Positions 22,491 through 34,974 of a stretch of DNA of 64,000 bases are shown here, one piece after another. The notes beneath the pieces were generated by a model. The model ran no database searches. It was not told the DNA's origin and saw only the letters and a program-made list of their open reading frames with translations. A program made the translations under genes and the position numbers. The stretch covers positions 14,693,579 through 14,757,578 of the forward strand of contig OZ234500.1 in NCBI GenBank assembly GCA_965153455.1, read 5' to 3'. The DNA comes from Sphagnum compactum (lineage: Eukaryota; Bryophyta; Sphagnopsida; Sphagnales). Each line of letters opens with the position of its first letter. The stretch's first letter is position 1.

Positions 22491-25400
22491 ACTTGCAATT
22501 TATTTTTATAATTACTAAAAAATTTCATTTAAATCATTTAACTAGTCAAATGGTCCATTATTCATCAATCAAAATGACCAATCAAATGGTCTTTACTCTA
22601 CAAATAAAAAAGACCACCCCAATCACATTGGACATGTTAAAATCGACTTGTCCAAAATGACAAGGGGGTCTTTTTGACCCTTGTCCAAATCTGATTTTTT
22701 GACCAAAATTTTCAGTTTGAAAAACTAGGAATTCTAGTAGTGTATATTCTCTAAGCAATGGGGTTTTCTTGCATTCTAAGAAATGTAAACATCCATAGTC
22801 ATAAAATGAACAATGGTGTGTGAATAGATTTCCATTTTATTTTTTCTTTGAGAAACCATCCATAACTAAATGCCTAATTTATTACTAGTTGATGGATTTG
22901 TTGAAAATTCATGTACTTGTTTTTTAAAACTTTTGTTCTTTTAATTTTTCTCCTTTACACCCTTCATGTTCTTGTTATTCTATTCATTAAACTAATAAAG
23001 GTTCACATCATGTAAGTCACTTAATTATTTCTCTATTCCTTTAATTAGTCAAGGGGTTGTTCAATTATTGGTCACACTATACATAGGAGCAATGTTTTAA
23101 AATGGTTAAAATGACTTTTCAATTACAATCAACCTTTATTGAAATAGGCACAAAATATTTTATAAGAGAATGGTTAGTATAGTAACATAAATATTGCATA
23201 CCATTACAAGTATTTTTCTAGTATTTAAGTTGGAAAAACAATCATTCAAAATTTTCAATTGTAAGAAACAAACTCCTTATTGACATTAGAATGGGACATT
23301 AATTTGAAACTAGGAACCCACATTTTAGAATGCCAATTATGTTGTGGCTAAAAATGATAAGTTTTGAGCTTTCTCTAGATGTCAACAATGTATATTTTAA
23401 AGTATTGAGTAGATTTTGAATGGTTAGAATAAAGATTCAAGTATTATGATTAATATTTATTTAATTTAATTTTAATTATGTTTAATTGGCCAATTAATTG
23501 AAAGTGCGAGTATATAAATTGGATATAGGGGGTCATGGGGTGGTGTGCAAAACACTTGTATCCATTACTTTGTTAGTAGAAAATTAATACTATAAAAAAG
23601 TAGGGTGCCAAAAAAGGAATTGTAGAAAAGGTGAGTTGCAAGTGATGATTACAATTTGAGTTACTTTGTGTAAAAAATATTATTTTAAGAAAAATGATGT
23701 TTTTTACAATGGAAAGGAGTTGATTTTTATATTAGCCATGGAGGGAGCTATGTAAAAAAACAAAAAAATGTGTTAAGGTTAAGTTAAAAAACAGAAAATT
23801 TCAAAACTTCATATTTGACAATGGCTAGGTCCAATCAATTTGAATGTAGTGTCATTGGAAGGACATTTCACAAGCTTTCCAAGGATAGGTTACAATAAAA
23901 ATTGAAACCAAAACTAAGTTTGTTAAACCCATTTTAATTAAGTGATTAGTGTTACAATTGTTTTTTTTTTTTTTTTCCTTTGATTGGGTATTGTTGCTTT
24001 GACTTGAAATTTCTCTAGTGTGTAATAGACCTCATGATGTAGCATCTCCCAAAATTTTAGTTTTTTTTAGAATGATGTGGAGATAGAATTGAAGGAATGA
24101 ATAAAAATGTTGAAGGAGGAATAGGTGTGTTCAAAGCTACGGTGGGAAAATGGTGGGTGGTTATTGGCATCCTTAGTTATTAAAGCATATTTTTGACTAT
24201 TTATACCCATAGCTTTGGGTATTTTAGAGTTCCATGGGTTTTTCATTGCACCTAGAGATCACATATGAACCATGATCAAGATGCAACTATTGTTTATTTT
24301 TGGAAAATTTTAATGTAATTTAGTTGGCAGTCATCCATAGGAAGATTTAGCCAAATTTGGTGATAAACCAAATATTAACTACAAATCTTTATCCATGTTT
24401 TTATAAAATATGAATTACAAATTTAGTATTATATTTATGGCTACTCCCTAGAAATCAAATATATATTTTTTCCATTTCTAGTCATTGAACCTTCCAAAAT
24501 CACTTCATTTTCAAATTTTTATTTGTAATTTTTATTTTGGGAGAAATTTTGCTAGTAAAAGAATGGTTAGATGCAACATGCAAATGTTGTGCAATCTTTC
24601 ATAAAAAATGTAAATGTTTAACACTCTATCAAAATTATATCAAACCCATTAAATAAGCCCATATATAAGAATACCATGAAAACCATTTAATCTATTTTGA
24701 AGAAACAAACCATTGGTTGTTACTCATTAATAAAACATTAGTGTGGTCTATGCCATTGGCCTAAATGTGAAATACATGATTATTTGATTGCTCCAAGTGT
24801 GACTAGGACCTTAACAATAGAGCCCAATTGTGAAACAAAATTTAAAAATATTGAATTATAAAGATGAAAATTAATCAAAATCCAATACCTCCCCAACCTT
24901 AGGTCTAAACATTACAAAGTCACCTTCAAGAAATCTCACTCATGGTAATTGCATTAAAAATTTGATATGCAACCCTAAAGTTTAAAATGGGTGAATTCAA
25001 AATGAAGGATATAATAAAATTTCTATGGGCATCAAATGATCCATTAACATTGGTTGAGTCATGAATGGCATGACCTAATAACTTTCACTATGTTAGGCTA
25101 CCTATGCAATTCCACACTACAAGTTTGACATGACATAAAAACATCCTACCCAATATGAAACAAAGAAATAAGTTCATTGAAAAAGGGCAAATGACAAACA
25201 CCACTTGACTCTCCTTTCAATTTGAACTTGAAATTGTATAGATATACATTCTACTACATCTTTTTGCTAGGTAATTCATGCCAAAGGATTTGAAGTTTGA
25301 ACCATGCAAGTTAGGGTGGCACATTTTCCCCTAGCAAGTAAGAAGTGCCAAAGATTTGTTATTTGTGATGGTATCTACTCCCCTTGACTTGTATGGTTAG

Positions 25401-27010
25401 AAGTAATGAATGAATGGACACCAATGGAGTGGCCAAGGGTGGTCAAAGATTGAAAGAGAAGGGAGAGATTTTGGGCTAAAGAGGGGGGTTGGAGTGCAAG
25501 TTGGAGAGTAGGCATGGAGCTTGCATAACGTGAGGGATGGCCTCAATTTTCATAACTCATTAACAAATGAAGAGCAAGAGCAGTTACAAATTATAGAGCA
25601 TAATAAAAAGGTTCACTCAAAAGGGTGGCCATACAGACACCCTACCTTCCCATAATTATCCCTCTCTCTTTGCTAAGTACTGACATTTTGTACCACCCAC
25701 CTACATAGGTAGGTACCTGGCCAGTTTGTGTTCCTTCATGAGTGATGACCAGCTATTAGGTCTACACTGACAAACCCTAATTTACCAGGATTCAATCCCA
25801 TGTCTAGAATCTAACCCATTTTTTATTCTGTTGAAGTTTTAGAATTTTTTTTTAGCCTTGTGGTTGAAATTTTCAAAAAATTTAGATTGAATAAATTTAG
25901 AATCAAACTTTCGTCTAGTACAGATAAGGACATTAGTTGTGAATACAGTGATCACAAGAAGAATAAGAAAACTCTGAAGTTGAGTTAAAATTTTTAATAT
26001 GTAAATTCCTTATATGCTGAAAAGTTCAAAATTCAAAACTCACATGACAAATCTTAAATTTTAAAATAAATTAATTATTTGACACTTGGAACTAGTACTC
26101 TAAGCAAGCAATACTACTAAGAATACAGGGAAGTTCATTACACTAAGCAGGTAATATTAGCGGAATGTAAATCATAGTATATTTGTAGGGCACATTATGT
26201 ACAGCACTAACACAAATTTCATATTATATTTCAAGGGCATGTTATATCTGTGAATATACCTCCTCAGAACAAGGAGGGACCTTACCCCTACTCCATAAGA
26301 ATGGGAGGGATGTTATGTGGTAGGTAGAGTTCTAGGGCAAGGGCTTTACTGGAATAAGGGCCTGTGGGAGGTGGAGCCGAGTATGGCCAGAAGAATCCAG
26401 TAGTGCCTCTCACGCAAGGGCTTTAACATGCTTAAAGACCATGGCTACAAGGTGAGAAGAATTTGGAAGTGGGCTTTAGAAATTTCAGAAAGCCCGTGGA
26501 AAGAAGAACTGGAGCAGGATTTATGAATTTTGTAAAGCTTGTGGAGAGTGTATGCAAGTTTTACGAAAAATAAATAAATTCCTGCACCATAATCAGACAA
26601 ATCTTTTTGCCTTGTAACAGGGCATTTGAATACACTGAAAAATAATCTAGCTAGGTCTTTACATATAGGAGAAGGGTAGGCCTAGAGGCCCTTCCTGGTG
26701 AGGTGCCTAGCCATGAGGGTGGTGTAGCTCAAGTGATGAGCACCAAAACAAACAAGGAAGAGCCAAGGGCCCTACGCTGCTCTGGTGTGAAAATATGCCT
26801 TAATTTTCAAAGGATGTGTGCTTCCAATATGGGAAATTTCTTCCATTTTGTAAGATCCTAGAAGATTGTGGTTGAGCTCTTGTACACCTAACAATGGTTG
26901 TCTAAATTCTACCAGTTCTCTATGTCTTGTTATAAGCATAAGATCCCTTGTATTCTTAAGGAGTAAGACAAAGAATCATTGCTTCCTATGCCTTCTAATT
27001 AGTGTTTTTT
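22490..27010. other. AT-rich gene desert with a few repeat remnants
   Basis: No coding frame of interest occurs over 4.5 kb. A minus-oriented copy of the A-tailed dispersed family is visible at about 24,300-24,440 ('ccataggaagatttagccaa'). The stretch 26,240-26,790 is somewhat richer in G and C but shows no protein motif. A T-run of about 16 lies near 23,960. Confidence 0.5.
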
Positions 27011-27014
27011 TTTG

Positions 27015-27300
27015 AAAATTTTGTGTTATAGCCAAAGTGGCAATGATCCATAGGAAGATTTAGCGAGATTTGGCTATAAGCTAAATATGAAAAAATAAAA
27101 TTTAAACCCATCCTTCTATAGTTTTGGCTACCTACTTGAACCATCTACAGAAATCTGGTAATTTTTCTTGAAATTTGGTCTAATTTTGGCTATTGAAAGT
27201 TCCAAAAAACACATGATTTTAACAAATTTTCCTTTTAATATAGAATTTTGGCTATTCATAGCTAGCAAAAAAAAAAAGGCTACCTTTGATCCATGGATGT
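27015..27300 (-). repeat. A-tailed dispersed repeat, minus orientation
   Basis: Read on the minus strand this contains 'ttctatagaaggat'-like sequence reduced to 'ctatagaagg', then 'agcttatagccaaat', 'aaatcttcctatggatcat' and 'gccactttggctat', followed by 'acacaaaattttc'. The order is the same as in the plus-oriented copies near 33.3-35.9 kb and 51.2 kb. The open frames on both strands across 27,128-27,475 are a by-product of this repeat. Confidence 0.65.
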
Positions 27301-28089
27301 TTAGGTTCATGATGTTGTTCTCCTTGGTTTTAGAATGGGTAAAGTCTATAGGTGGGGAATGCTTTCTAAGTGTGTGGCCAAACTCATGTAGGATAGACAG
27401 GCCGGTCATAGTACCTTTCAAAACACACAAGAACTTGGTGAACTCATGCAACCTCAATTGCCTCTGAGATCCCAAGATGGATTGTAGAGGAGGTTTGGGT
27501 GCACCTAATGTGCTTAAGATTATGCAATTTGGACTTCAGATGCAAAAGTTATGGGCTCTACAAGGTCTTGGCCTCATTGAAAAAAAAAAAAGAGTCATCA
27601 AACATTAGGCCTACCTATGTTCAAACATTGCATATCCTATCAATGAACATTGTAACACTAACATTTGTCACAATTCTTGCTTATCACCAAACATTAACAC
27701 AAGCAAATCGATCACACATGTTGAAAATTTTGTGCACTTGTATTCAAGGGCTGAAATCAAAATTCTAAATAGGGCAAAACTGTGTTTGGTGATCAAACCT
27801 TAAGGGTTTGCTAAATCGTCATTAACCCGCTGCTTTCCCATGCAGCGCCACTCTAGAACCCACTATCCCCTCCCCTTTGCTCTTTCCTCTCCCCATGCCC
27901 AATTTTGTCTTTCTCTCCTTCATTTCTCGTCACAAGCTTGGATGCTCGTTTTTGTGTGGCTTTGGAAATGATGGCGGCGGCTCATTCTCGTGGAGCTTTC
28001 AAGGTGATTGTTTGTGGTTTTATTGTTCATGGTTTTATTTAAAACTCCTATTTGATTACTTGTGGTTTTACTTGAAGCTCTTAACGACA

Positions 28090-28930
28090 ATTTTTGTGTG
28101 TGTGTAGGTGGTGGCCCTCATTGAGGCGCCTTGTTCTTGTTGTTCCTTTGTTGTGCATGCACTTGTTCTTACTATGCCTTTGTTGTGCGCACACATGTTC
28201 TTGTTGCATCTTTGTTGTGCACTTATTCTTGTTGCGCTTTTATTGCATGCACACTTATTCTTATTATGTCCATGTTGCACACTTGTTATTACTACTCTTT
28301 TGTTGCACGTGCATTTGTTGTTGTTGCGCTTTTATTGCACGTGCATTTGTTCTTGTTGCACCTTTGTTGCGAACTTGTTTTTGTTGTGTTTTAGTTGTGC
28401 ACACACTTATTTTTGCTACGCTGCTCTTCAGCTCTTGACCCTCTTGGGCTGCTTTTTAGTTTCTGACCTTCTTACATTGTTACGTTGAACTATTCCTCAA
28501 CTTTTGACCCTCTTGCATTGCTACCATGCGTTGTTCCTCAGTTCATGACCTTATCACGTTGTTGTGTTATGCTATTCCTTGGCTTTTGACCCTCTTGCGT
28601 TGTTGCGTTATGTTGTTTTTTAGTTCTTTGACCCTCTTGCGCTATTGTGCTACTTTTTTGTTCTTGACCTTTTAATGCTACTGCTTAATTCATGACCTTC
28701 TTATGTTGTTGCACTGTGTTGCTCTTCAGTTTTTGACCCTCTTATGTTGCTCCTTAGTTCATGACCTTCTTGCATTGTTGCATTATGTTGCTCCTTAGCT
28801 TTTGACCTTTTTGCATTGTTACATTGTGCTACTTCTCAGTTCTTTGACCCTCTTGCGTTGTTGCGTTGTTTTTGATAAGCTTTTAACCCCCTTGCATTAT
28901 TCCTTAGTTCTTGCGTTACCTTTTAATTCA
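28090..28930. repeat. Degenerate T/G-rich minisatellite in two blocks
   Basis: The block from about 28,100 to 28,410 repeats variants of 'cttgttgc' plus 'ctttgttgcacgtgcatttg'. The block from about 28,420 to 28,900 repeats 'ctcagttcatgacc' and 'cttttgaccctcttgcgttg' variants every several tens of bases. The three overlapping cysteine/leucine-rich open frames here (28,094-28,488) are simply the repeat read in each frame, so they are not listed as genes. Confidence 0.75.
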
Positions 28931-29289
28931 TCCTCATCAACTATTATTCTTCTTTTTCTTTTGTCCATTCTTAGCAACATCTATTCCTTTTTTCTTTCCT
29001 TTGTTCATTCTGTGTAGCTTTCCCTATTCCATTTCTCTGTCCTTTGTTCATTCTCACCAGTAATTGTTGGTGTTTTTCTTTCTCCTTTATTCATTGTTAG
29101 CAATAGCTACTAATGCCCCTCTTCTTTTTCCTTTGTTCATTTGCTATAACAATTGTAACAACTATTGGTGTTCTTCTTCTATGTTTCTGTTCATTCTCAC
29201 TAGTAACTACTAGTACTCTTCTTTTTTAAACAAAAAGCTCCTCTTTTCTATCCTTTATCCACTCTTGTTCATTATCCTCCTATTCTAAT

Positions 29290-30270
29290 TCTTCTTATTC
29301 TTGGGCCTGATCTTGCAATGTGTACAAAGTACTAAGGCCAATTTTCGAATCCATGGCCCTAGGGTTAAGTGGCCAAATCCTTGTACCTTTGAACCTTGAT
29401 ATGATATTTTTTCTTATAAGCACTAGGCTTAGTGCTTTGTCTACCCACCTTGCCAATGCTATCTTATTTGATTCTATGTAATTCCTCCTAACCATTGTTG
29501 TGTCTTTTTCCTTTCTGGAAGCAGTTTAAAAGGCTTGAAACAAGCCACATCCAAGGGCTGAAATGCATGAAATGTATGTGAAGGTAGAGTAATCATATCT
29601 AACCCAAACTCTTTAATTTATTCAATTGCTTCAAAGGTGACATGGGATCCATGCCCATCCAAAATGAGCAAATGCCCATTTGTTAGGGATATTCCACTTG
29701 GTATAGACCTTTTGAAAAAAGACAAACTCTTTGAAAAGGAAGGTAGTCATCCACATTTTTGATTGCATAGCCATACAAGTTCCTGGTTTGCAGAATTGTG
29801 TGTAGTCATCACGTATTCTCTTTCGTCTAAATATGTAAAACCTTGGTAATGCTATTCTTGCTACATTGACCACATAGTTAACAATGAACCACTCCTTGGA
29901 TTTTGGGATAATGTCGTACATTTGGTGTGAAGCTCGTTTTGCAAGAACCTTTGTTCTTGATTGTCTTTCTGCTTAAATGCCTATTTCATTAAAATTCCAA
30001 ATATGGTTTGCAACATAGTTGGGTTTGTTGTAAAAGGATAGTAAGTTTTGGTAGAAACTTTGGCAAGATTGAATTGTTAACCCTTATGCTCGGTTAATAT
30101 CCAATCCTTAGTTTGACGAATGATGAGCTTAGGATGTTTCCTCTTGAACTAATACCACCAAAAGGTCCCTAGTACCCCACCTTGAAAAGGTGTTGGCCTT
30201 GTTTGAGTCAGTTTTGCTACTTCCATTTCTAATTGTTGTCAGTTAATTGATAGCCGTACTTCTTGAATAG
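29290..30270 (-). pseudogene. Decayed pogo-like (DDE_1) transposase
   Basis: The minus strand, read across several frames, follows the order of a pogo/Tc1-mariner-type DDE_1 transposase. At about 30,200-30,130 are remnants of the 'PTPFQGG' and 'HPKLIIRQTKDW' DNA-binding part. Next comes 'HIWNFNEIG', where most relatives have an acidic residue at the second N, then 'VLAKRASHQMYDIIPKSKEW', 'VARIALPRFYIF', 'GHLLILDGHGSHVTFEAIE' with the second catalytic Asp, 'ITLPSHTFHAFQPLDV', and a C-terminus 'FKGTRIWPLNPRAMDSK' at 29,295-29,495. Frameshifts, at least one internal stop and the altered catalytic position make it inactive. Terminal repeats were not found. I am confident of the family from motif order, less so of the ends. 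Confidence 0.8.
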
Positions 30271-31114
30271 ACAAAACCTAAGCAACCATTACTTGATTTT
30301 CTTTTATTGTTGGCATGCTTGTTGGTCCAAATTTCCTAGATCTTGTTTTCACATACAAATGATCAGACAATGAGGTAAGAGATATGTTCTAGTGCCTACT
30401 TGGCCTCCTCAATGAAATTGTCCCATTTTCAATTGCATGGCCTCTTCCAATGCTTCATTGGTCCATTTGTTTCTAGTGATTAGAAGATTACATCTAAATT
30501 AACTTTTTTCTATTTTCTTGTTTGGTTCTTCCTGCAATCCACTTCACCTCCTATGAGGTACATTGATCATCATGATGTAAATCCCCTTGGTCCCAACCTC
30601 TAACACATTGGGGGTGTGTTATTTGGCCCTACAAGAGGAACAAATTTGAATTTTTTGTATTCTGCCCAACTCTCAAAGAAGTATGACAAACTAGGGTATG
30701 TTTGAAATGCATATATCTGTAGTTGTTGGAAGAAGTTATCAATGCATAAAATTGTTCAAAGTCATCCCAAATTAAGTTTTGGTTTGTTGTTTTTGTATAG
30801 GTTGTAGGTGTGTACAACAAACTACAATTTCTTGGAGTTGGATAAAATCTGCTTTTCTTATGATTACCTAGATTGTTTTTACAAATTATAGAACTTTGCA
30901 CCCAACGGTAATATAAAAACTTCTTAAACTTTTGGTTGTAAAACTAATCTATTGCAAGCTTTCCTAGTTGTCCCTCTACATCCACCCTTAAATCCTGAGT
31001 TACGATCTCTTCTATGATAACACTAGGATTCAATCCTTGATATTCAATTTACTGTAGATCTTCTTTGGCTACTCTACTATTTAGATTTTGTTGATCTACC
31101 GTTAGTTCATGTAG

Positions 31115-33260
31115 TTATTCTTTGGCTACTCTACGATGCTCTGCTTGCTTTAGTTGATATGCTAGGACTTCTATTTTTGATCTAAAACTTTCTATAACTC
31201 CTATGTTATTTTTTCTTTGATGGTCAAGCCCATTTGCTCTCAAAATGTTGATGAAAGATTTCAGAGTATCCCTTTCACAATTTGGAAGCTCTAACATGTT
31301 GAAAGAGTTTTGCTTTGCTTGTGAATTTGAAAGATAGATTGTGAACCCAAACCTTGCACCATAACCTTGGGAATTTCGGCAAGTTAATTTTGATGGGAAT
31401 GGGATGTGCTTGAATTTGGGGGGAAAATGGAAATCCTTCCTTAATTAATGTGTAGTTGCTATTCTTGCATTGGATTCCTATGAACCCTAATCCTTGTTTA
31501 TGGTCAATTGTGTGCTATTTAACATGACCTTTGCACCTCATCACCAAATTGGTGACCAACATGCTCATTTTAATGTGCAATCCAATTGCCTATGACCAAA
31601 CACTCATTCCCATCCCAAACTTGGGGTTGTTATAAATTTGGACCATTTTTTTCCCATGATCAAACATTAAAAGTACCCCTGGTTCCCCTCTTTGCATAAT
31701 AAAAGTCAACTCATGGCCCATCACTAAACTAGTCCCTTGTAAAATCATTCAATTTTTTTACAAATGTACCCACCTAAACCCCTAATACCAAACACTTCAA
31801 TTTGATGGCTGGTCACCAATATGATAAACTTAAAACAAATTTTTTCTCAATCAAGCATTTGGTAATGGGTTAAAAAAGACAAGGCCCATAAACAGTTTTT
31901 TGTTCTGACATAGGTTAGTTGCTGCATTACATGGGTGCTAGTGACCGGCCTCTATTTGGTGGTGGGCCAGTTTACCCTATCAATGTTTTTTAAAAATAAA
32001 ATAAAATTCCTTGATGGAGCCCATTTTGATTTATTTGGCAAACCTTTTCCAAAAAACTCATAAATGTGTAGGTAGGAGGCATGACTGTCATGAGACACTC
32101 CCCCAAAAACCCAATTTTTGTTACAATTCAACAAATTTTTGTTATTGCCTTGGGCCGACTTTTCACCCAAAAAAACACTGCCATACATGATCTCATCCTA
32201 GGCTGCTTATCTTGGGAATGCCCAACCAAGGGCTTTACCCTAGACTTTTGTACATGATTGGCAATGAGAGAAATCTTAGTTTTCATTATGTATAGGGGAA
32301 GAAGCCCCTTTGAGGAGTTTCTTGGATTTAAGTGCCTAGCTGAAGGGTGAAAGCCCAAGGTTGGGCCTGAAATCTAAGAATACCCAAAAAGGGGTTCCTT
32401 CTCGAACATGATGAACTTTAAATTTAAAGAATCTTACGCAATGGGAGGTACTTGAAAAACGTATGCATTCCATTTCATGAGATTCTTGAAATTTGAGACC
32501 GAAATGCAAGACACTTTGTCTTGGGAGGTGCATCCAAATGTTTTTAAGAGAGACTTAAGAAAAAAGAAACTTGAAAAAAAACAAACCCTAAAAAGTGCAA
32601 GGAAAAAAAAAACACAAATAAGAAAGAGAAGAACTTGAAAAAAAAAACCTTAAGTAGAAAAGCAAGAAAAGGAGCAAGTGACAAAGTGACCTTTCGGTTC
32701 AATCATTTTCATAAAGAATGTAAAATTGATTTGGTTGAAGATTAAGTCTTGTTTCATCTCCCTGAAACAACAAAACATAAGTTTTTAAAAATATAGTTTT
32801 AGTTTGTTCAAGTAGTTCACATAGAAATTATGTAGTATTAAATATGTAAAATAAATCAAAACCAATAACTTGCCTAAATGCATGGTCATAATAAAAAATA
32901 ATGTAAGGTTTTATATATATACATAAGAAAATTATATTTATCTACCTAGAGGACCTGAATTCTTTTCGAAACAGGGTATCATTATAATTCAAGTTCTAAT
33001 TCAAATTTGAAATGAGGTGGATTGCTTGGTTGAGTTCTAATGATGGTTCAAATAAAACTCAAAAACTCGAGTTAAGATACCCTAGAACTTGAACCTGAAA
33101 TTGTTTAATTCCCAAAACCTGCCAACACTAGTTTGTTCATGTTTTTAACAACTGGCCAACATTGGTTTGTAATATGCATTTGTGCACCAGTGTTTTAACA
33201 AAAATTTAATGGCTTAATGAGAATTTAGTTGCCAATTTTCGATTTTTTTTTTTTTGGGTC
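31115..33260. other. Non-coding region, no gene recognised
   Basis: Short minus-strand frames (31,115-31,297; 31,952-32,533) have no recognisable domain. The first is a charged, helical-looking 60 residues and might belong to another decayed transposon gene, but I cannot show that. The sequence about 32,000-32,100 resembles about 42,920-43,020 and is probably another dispersed repeat. A-rich runs lie at 32,560-32,660. Confidence 0.45.
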
Positions 33261-33269
33261 AAATCAATT

Positions 33270-34970
33270 GCAATAAGTAGCTAAAAATATAGAAGGATTC
33301 TTAATATTCTTACTTTCATTAGTTTTATCACCGAATCTGGCTAAATCATCTTGTGGATGATCCCCACTGCAGCTGAGAAATTTCAAAAAAAGAAAAAACA
33401 CTAGGCTGCTGTCATTGCTTCTTTTTTCAATTTTGTAATGTACCCAAGGTGGGGATTCATCCGTAAGATGATTAAAGCAAATCTGGCTACCAATAATAAT
33501 AATAATAACAAAGTCATCCTTCTATATTGTGTGCTAGAAGGATGTTTAACAAATTTTACTTTCATATTTAGCTTGTCACCAAATTTGACTAAGTTTCTTG
33601 CATATCATTGCCACTTTGGCTACATCACAAAATTGACAAAAAAAAGAAAAAAAAGTCAGCTGTGGTTCTTTTACTGGAGATTTTTCGCCAAATTTCAAGG
33701 TGAAAAATATGATTTTGACCTATACAAAAGATATTTGATGGGAAAAGAAAATGGCCCAAATTCGCCAGATTTCGAGTTTAAAAAATTCCAAATCTCGCCA
33801 AGAGTCTTATGAAAACTTCCAGAAGGCGGCCAAGAATATAGAAGGACTCTGTGTTTTTAAAACCCTTCTTTCATATATAGTATGTAGCCATTATTTAGTC
33901 AAATTATTTTCTGGATGATCGCCACTTTAGCTACATCATAAAATCCTGAAAAGAAACTCTGGCCCGCCAGTAGTGACCATTCGTGCATTGAATGTGCAGC
34001 GATTTGGTTCTCCAGCGTTAATGAGGTGCGTTCAACTTGCGATTGCAGCATTGAATGTGCAACTTCATTCTCCCTCATTAAAATGGGTGTATGACTATTT
34101 GTGTTAGTTATTTTTTTTACTTACACAAGTTTTGCTTTCCGTGCGTTTACAAATTGCGCCGGAGTTCAGTCAGTCATTATGTAGCAATCATCAACGGAGT
34201 GAGCATTTTGCGCCTTTGCGTGCGTACTGTGTGCTGTATTTCTTCCGTTGCTATCAGTCGTAAGCAGCCGCTCCTGCCATTAAAGTTGTATAAAGTACTC
34301 CAGGTACTCTCTCTTGGCAGTAAAGGTGCCGTCCGTCATGAGGAGGAAAAATCGGAATCCATAAATTCTCAGATGTGCTTCTTTATTAAGTATTCAAATT
34401 ACCTGCTCTTGATTTTTAGATCTTTTTCATTTTGGTTTTTGTTTAATTTTTTTTTTTTTTCTGAGAAACCCGACAATAACATTATACAAAGTGTTTACAC
34501 GTTCCAGTCTTCAATAATTATAATTTCTTTTTCTTCTAATTTTCTCATTTTTCGACAAGAAAAATATGATCTCGACATATACAAAGGATTTCAGTGGAGG
34601 AAAAAAAAAACCAAACCCTAAGTAGCCAATTTCGAAAAAGAATAAAGAAAAAAAAATTCCCTTCTACAATAGGTTCCTAATGGTAGCCAAAACATTTGAA
34701 AATTTTATATTTATGAATTTGGTCGATAACCAAATTTGGCTACTACAACCTACATCACAAAATTGAAAAACAAACCTTGTTGTGTTTTTTTTCTCGGATT
34801 TTTTTTGTTTTTGGTTTTCTCCAATTTTTGATGTCGCCAATGCAATGACATTCACAAGAAGTTATATCCAAAATTGGCTATAAACAAATTATACATTAAA
34901 ATCTATTAAGCATCTTTCTATAGGGTTGGCTACCTGTTGGAACCTATTATAAAAATTTGTTGTAATTTTG
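33270..34970. repeat. Cluster of A-tailed dispersed repeats
   Basis: At least four plus-oriented copies or part-copies lie in about 1.7 kb (about 33,270-33,400; 33,440-33,660; 33,680-33,955; 34,560-34,790), followed by one in inverted orientation (about 34,850-34,970). Shared blocks in order: 'gaaaaatatga' with 'tcgacctatacaaaggattt'-like wording, 'atggcccaaat' 'cgccagattt', 'tatagaagga', 'gtagccaaat' 'tggctaaat', 'ggatgatcgccactttggct', 'acatcacaaaattga' and an A-rich end. The plus-strand open frames 33,438-33,812 and 34,091-34,621 lie within these repeats and are not genes. Confidence 0.7.
33960..34370. other. GC/CpG-richer island inside the repeat cluster
   Basis: About 400 bases differ sharply from their surroundings, with several CG dinucleotides ('gtgcgtttacaaattgcgcc', 'gtgcgtactgtgtgctg') and none of the family blocks. 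A direct repeat of 'gcattgaatgtgca' occurs twice near its left end (about 33,997 and 34,051). It interrupts the A-tailed repeats as an insertion would. Nothing here resembles a known protein. Confidence 0.45.
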
Positions 34971-34974
34971 ATTT

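Noticed and set aside
26725-26800. tRNA-like box A ('tgtagctcaagtgatgagc')
   Set aside because: No matching box B at the expected distance and no cloverleaf could be drawn.
27128-27475. Long frames on both strands at the same place
   Set aside because: They coincide with a minus-oriented dispersed repeat; no protein motif.
28094-28488. Cysteine/leucine-rich open frames of up to 126 codons in three plus frames
   Set aside because: They are the same degenerate minisatellite read in different frames; no start context, splice signals or motif.
33438-34621. Plus-strand open frames of 124 and 176 codons
   Set aside because: They run through A-tailed repeat copies and the CpG-richer island; no recognisable motif and rich in Phe, Lys and Asn from A/T runs.
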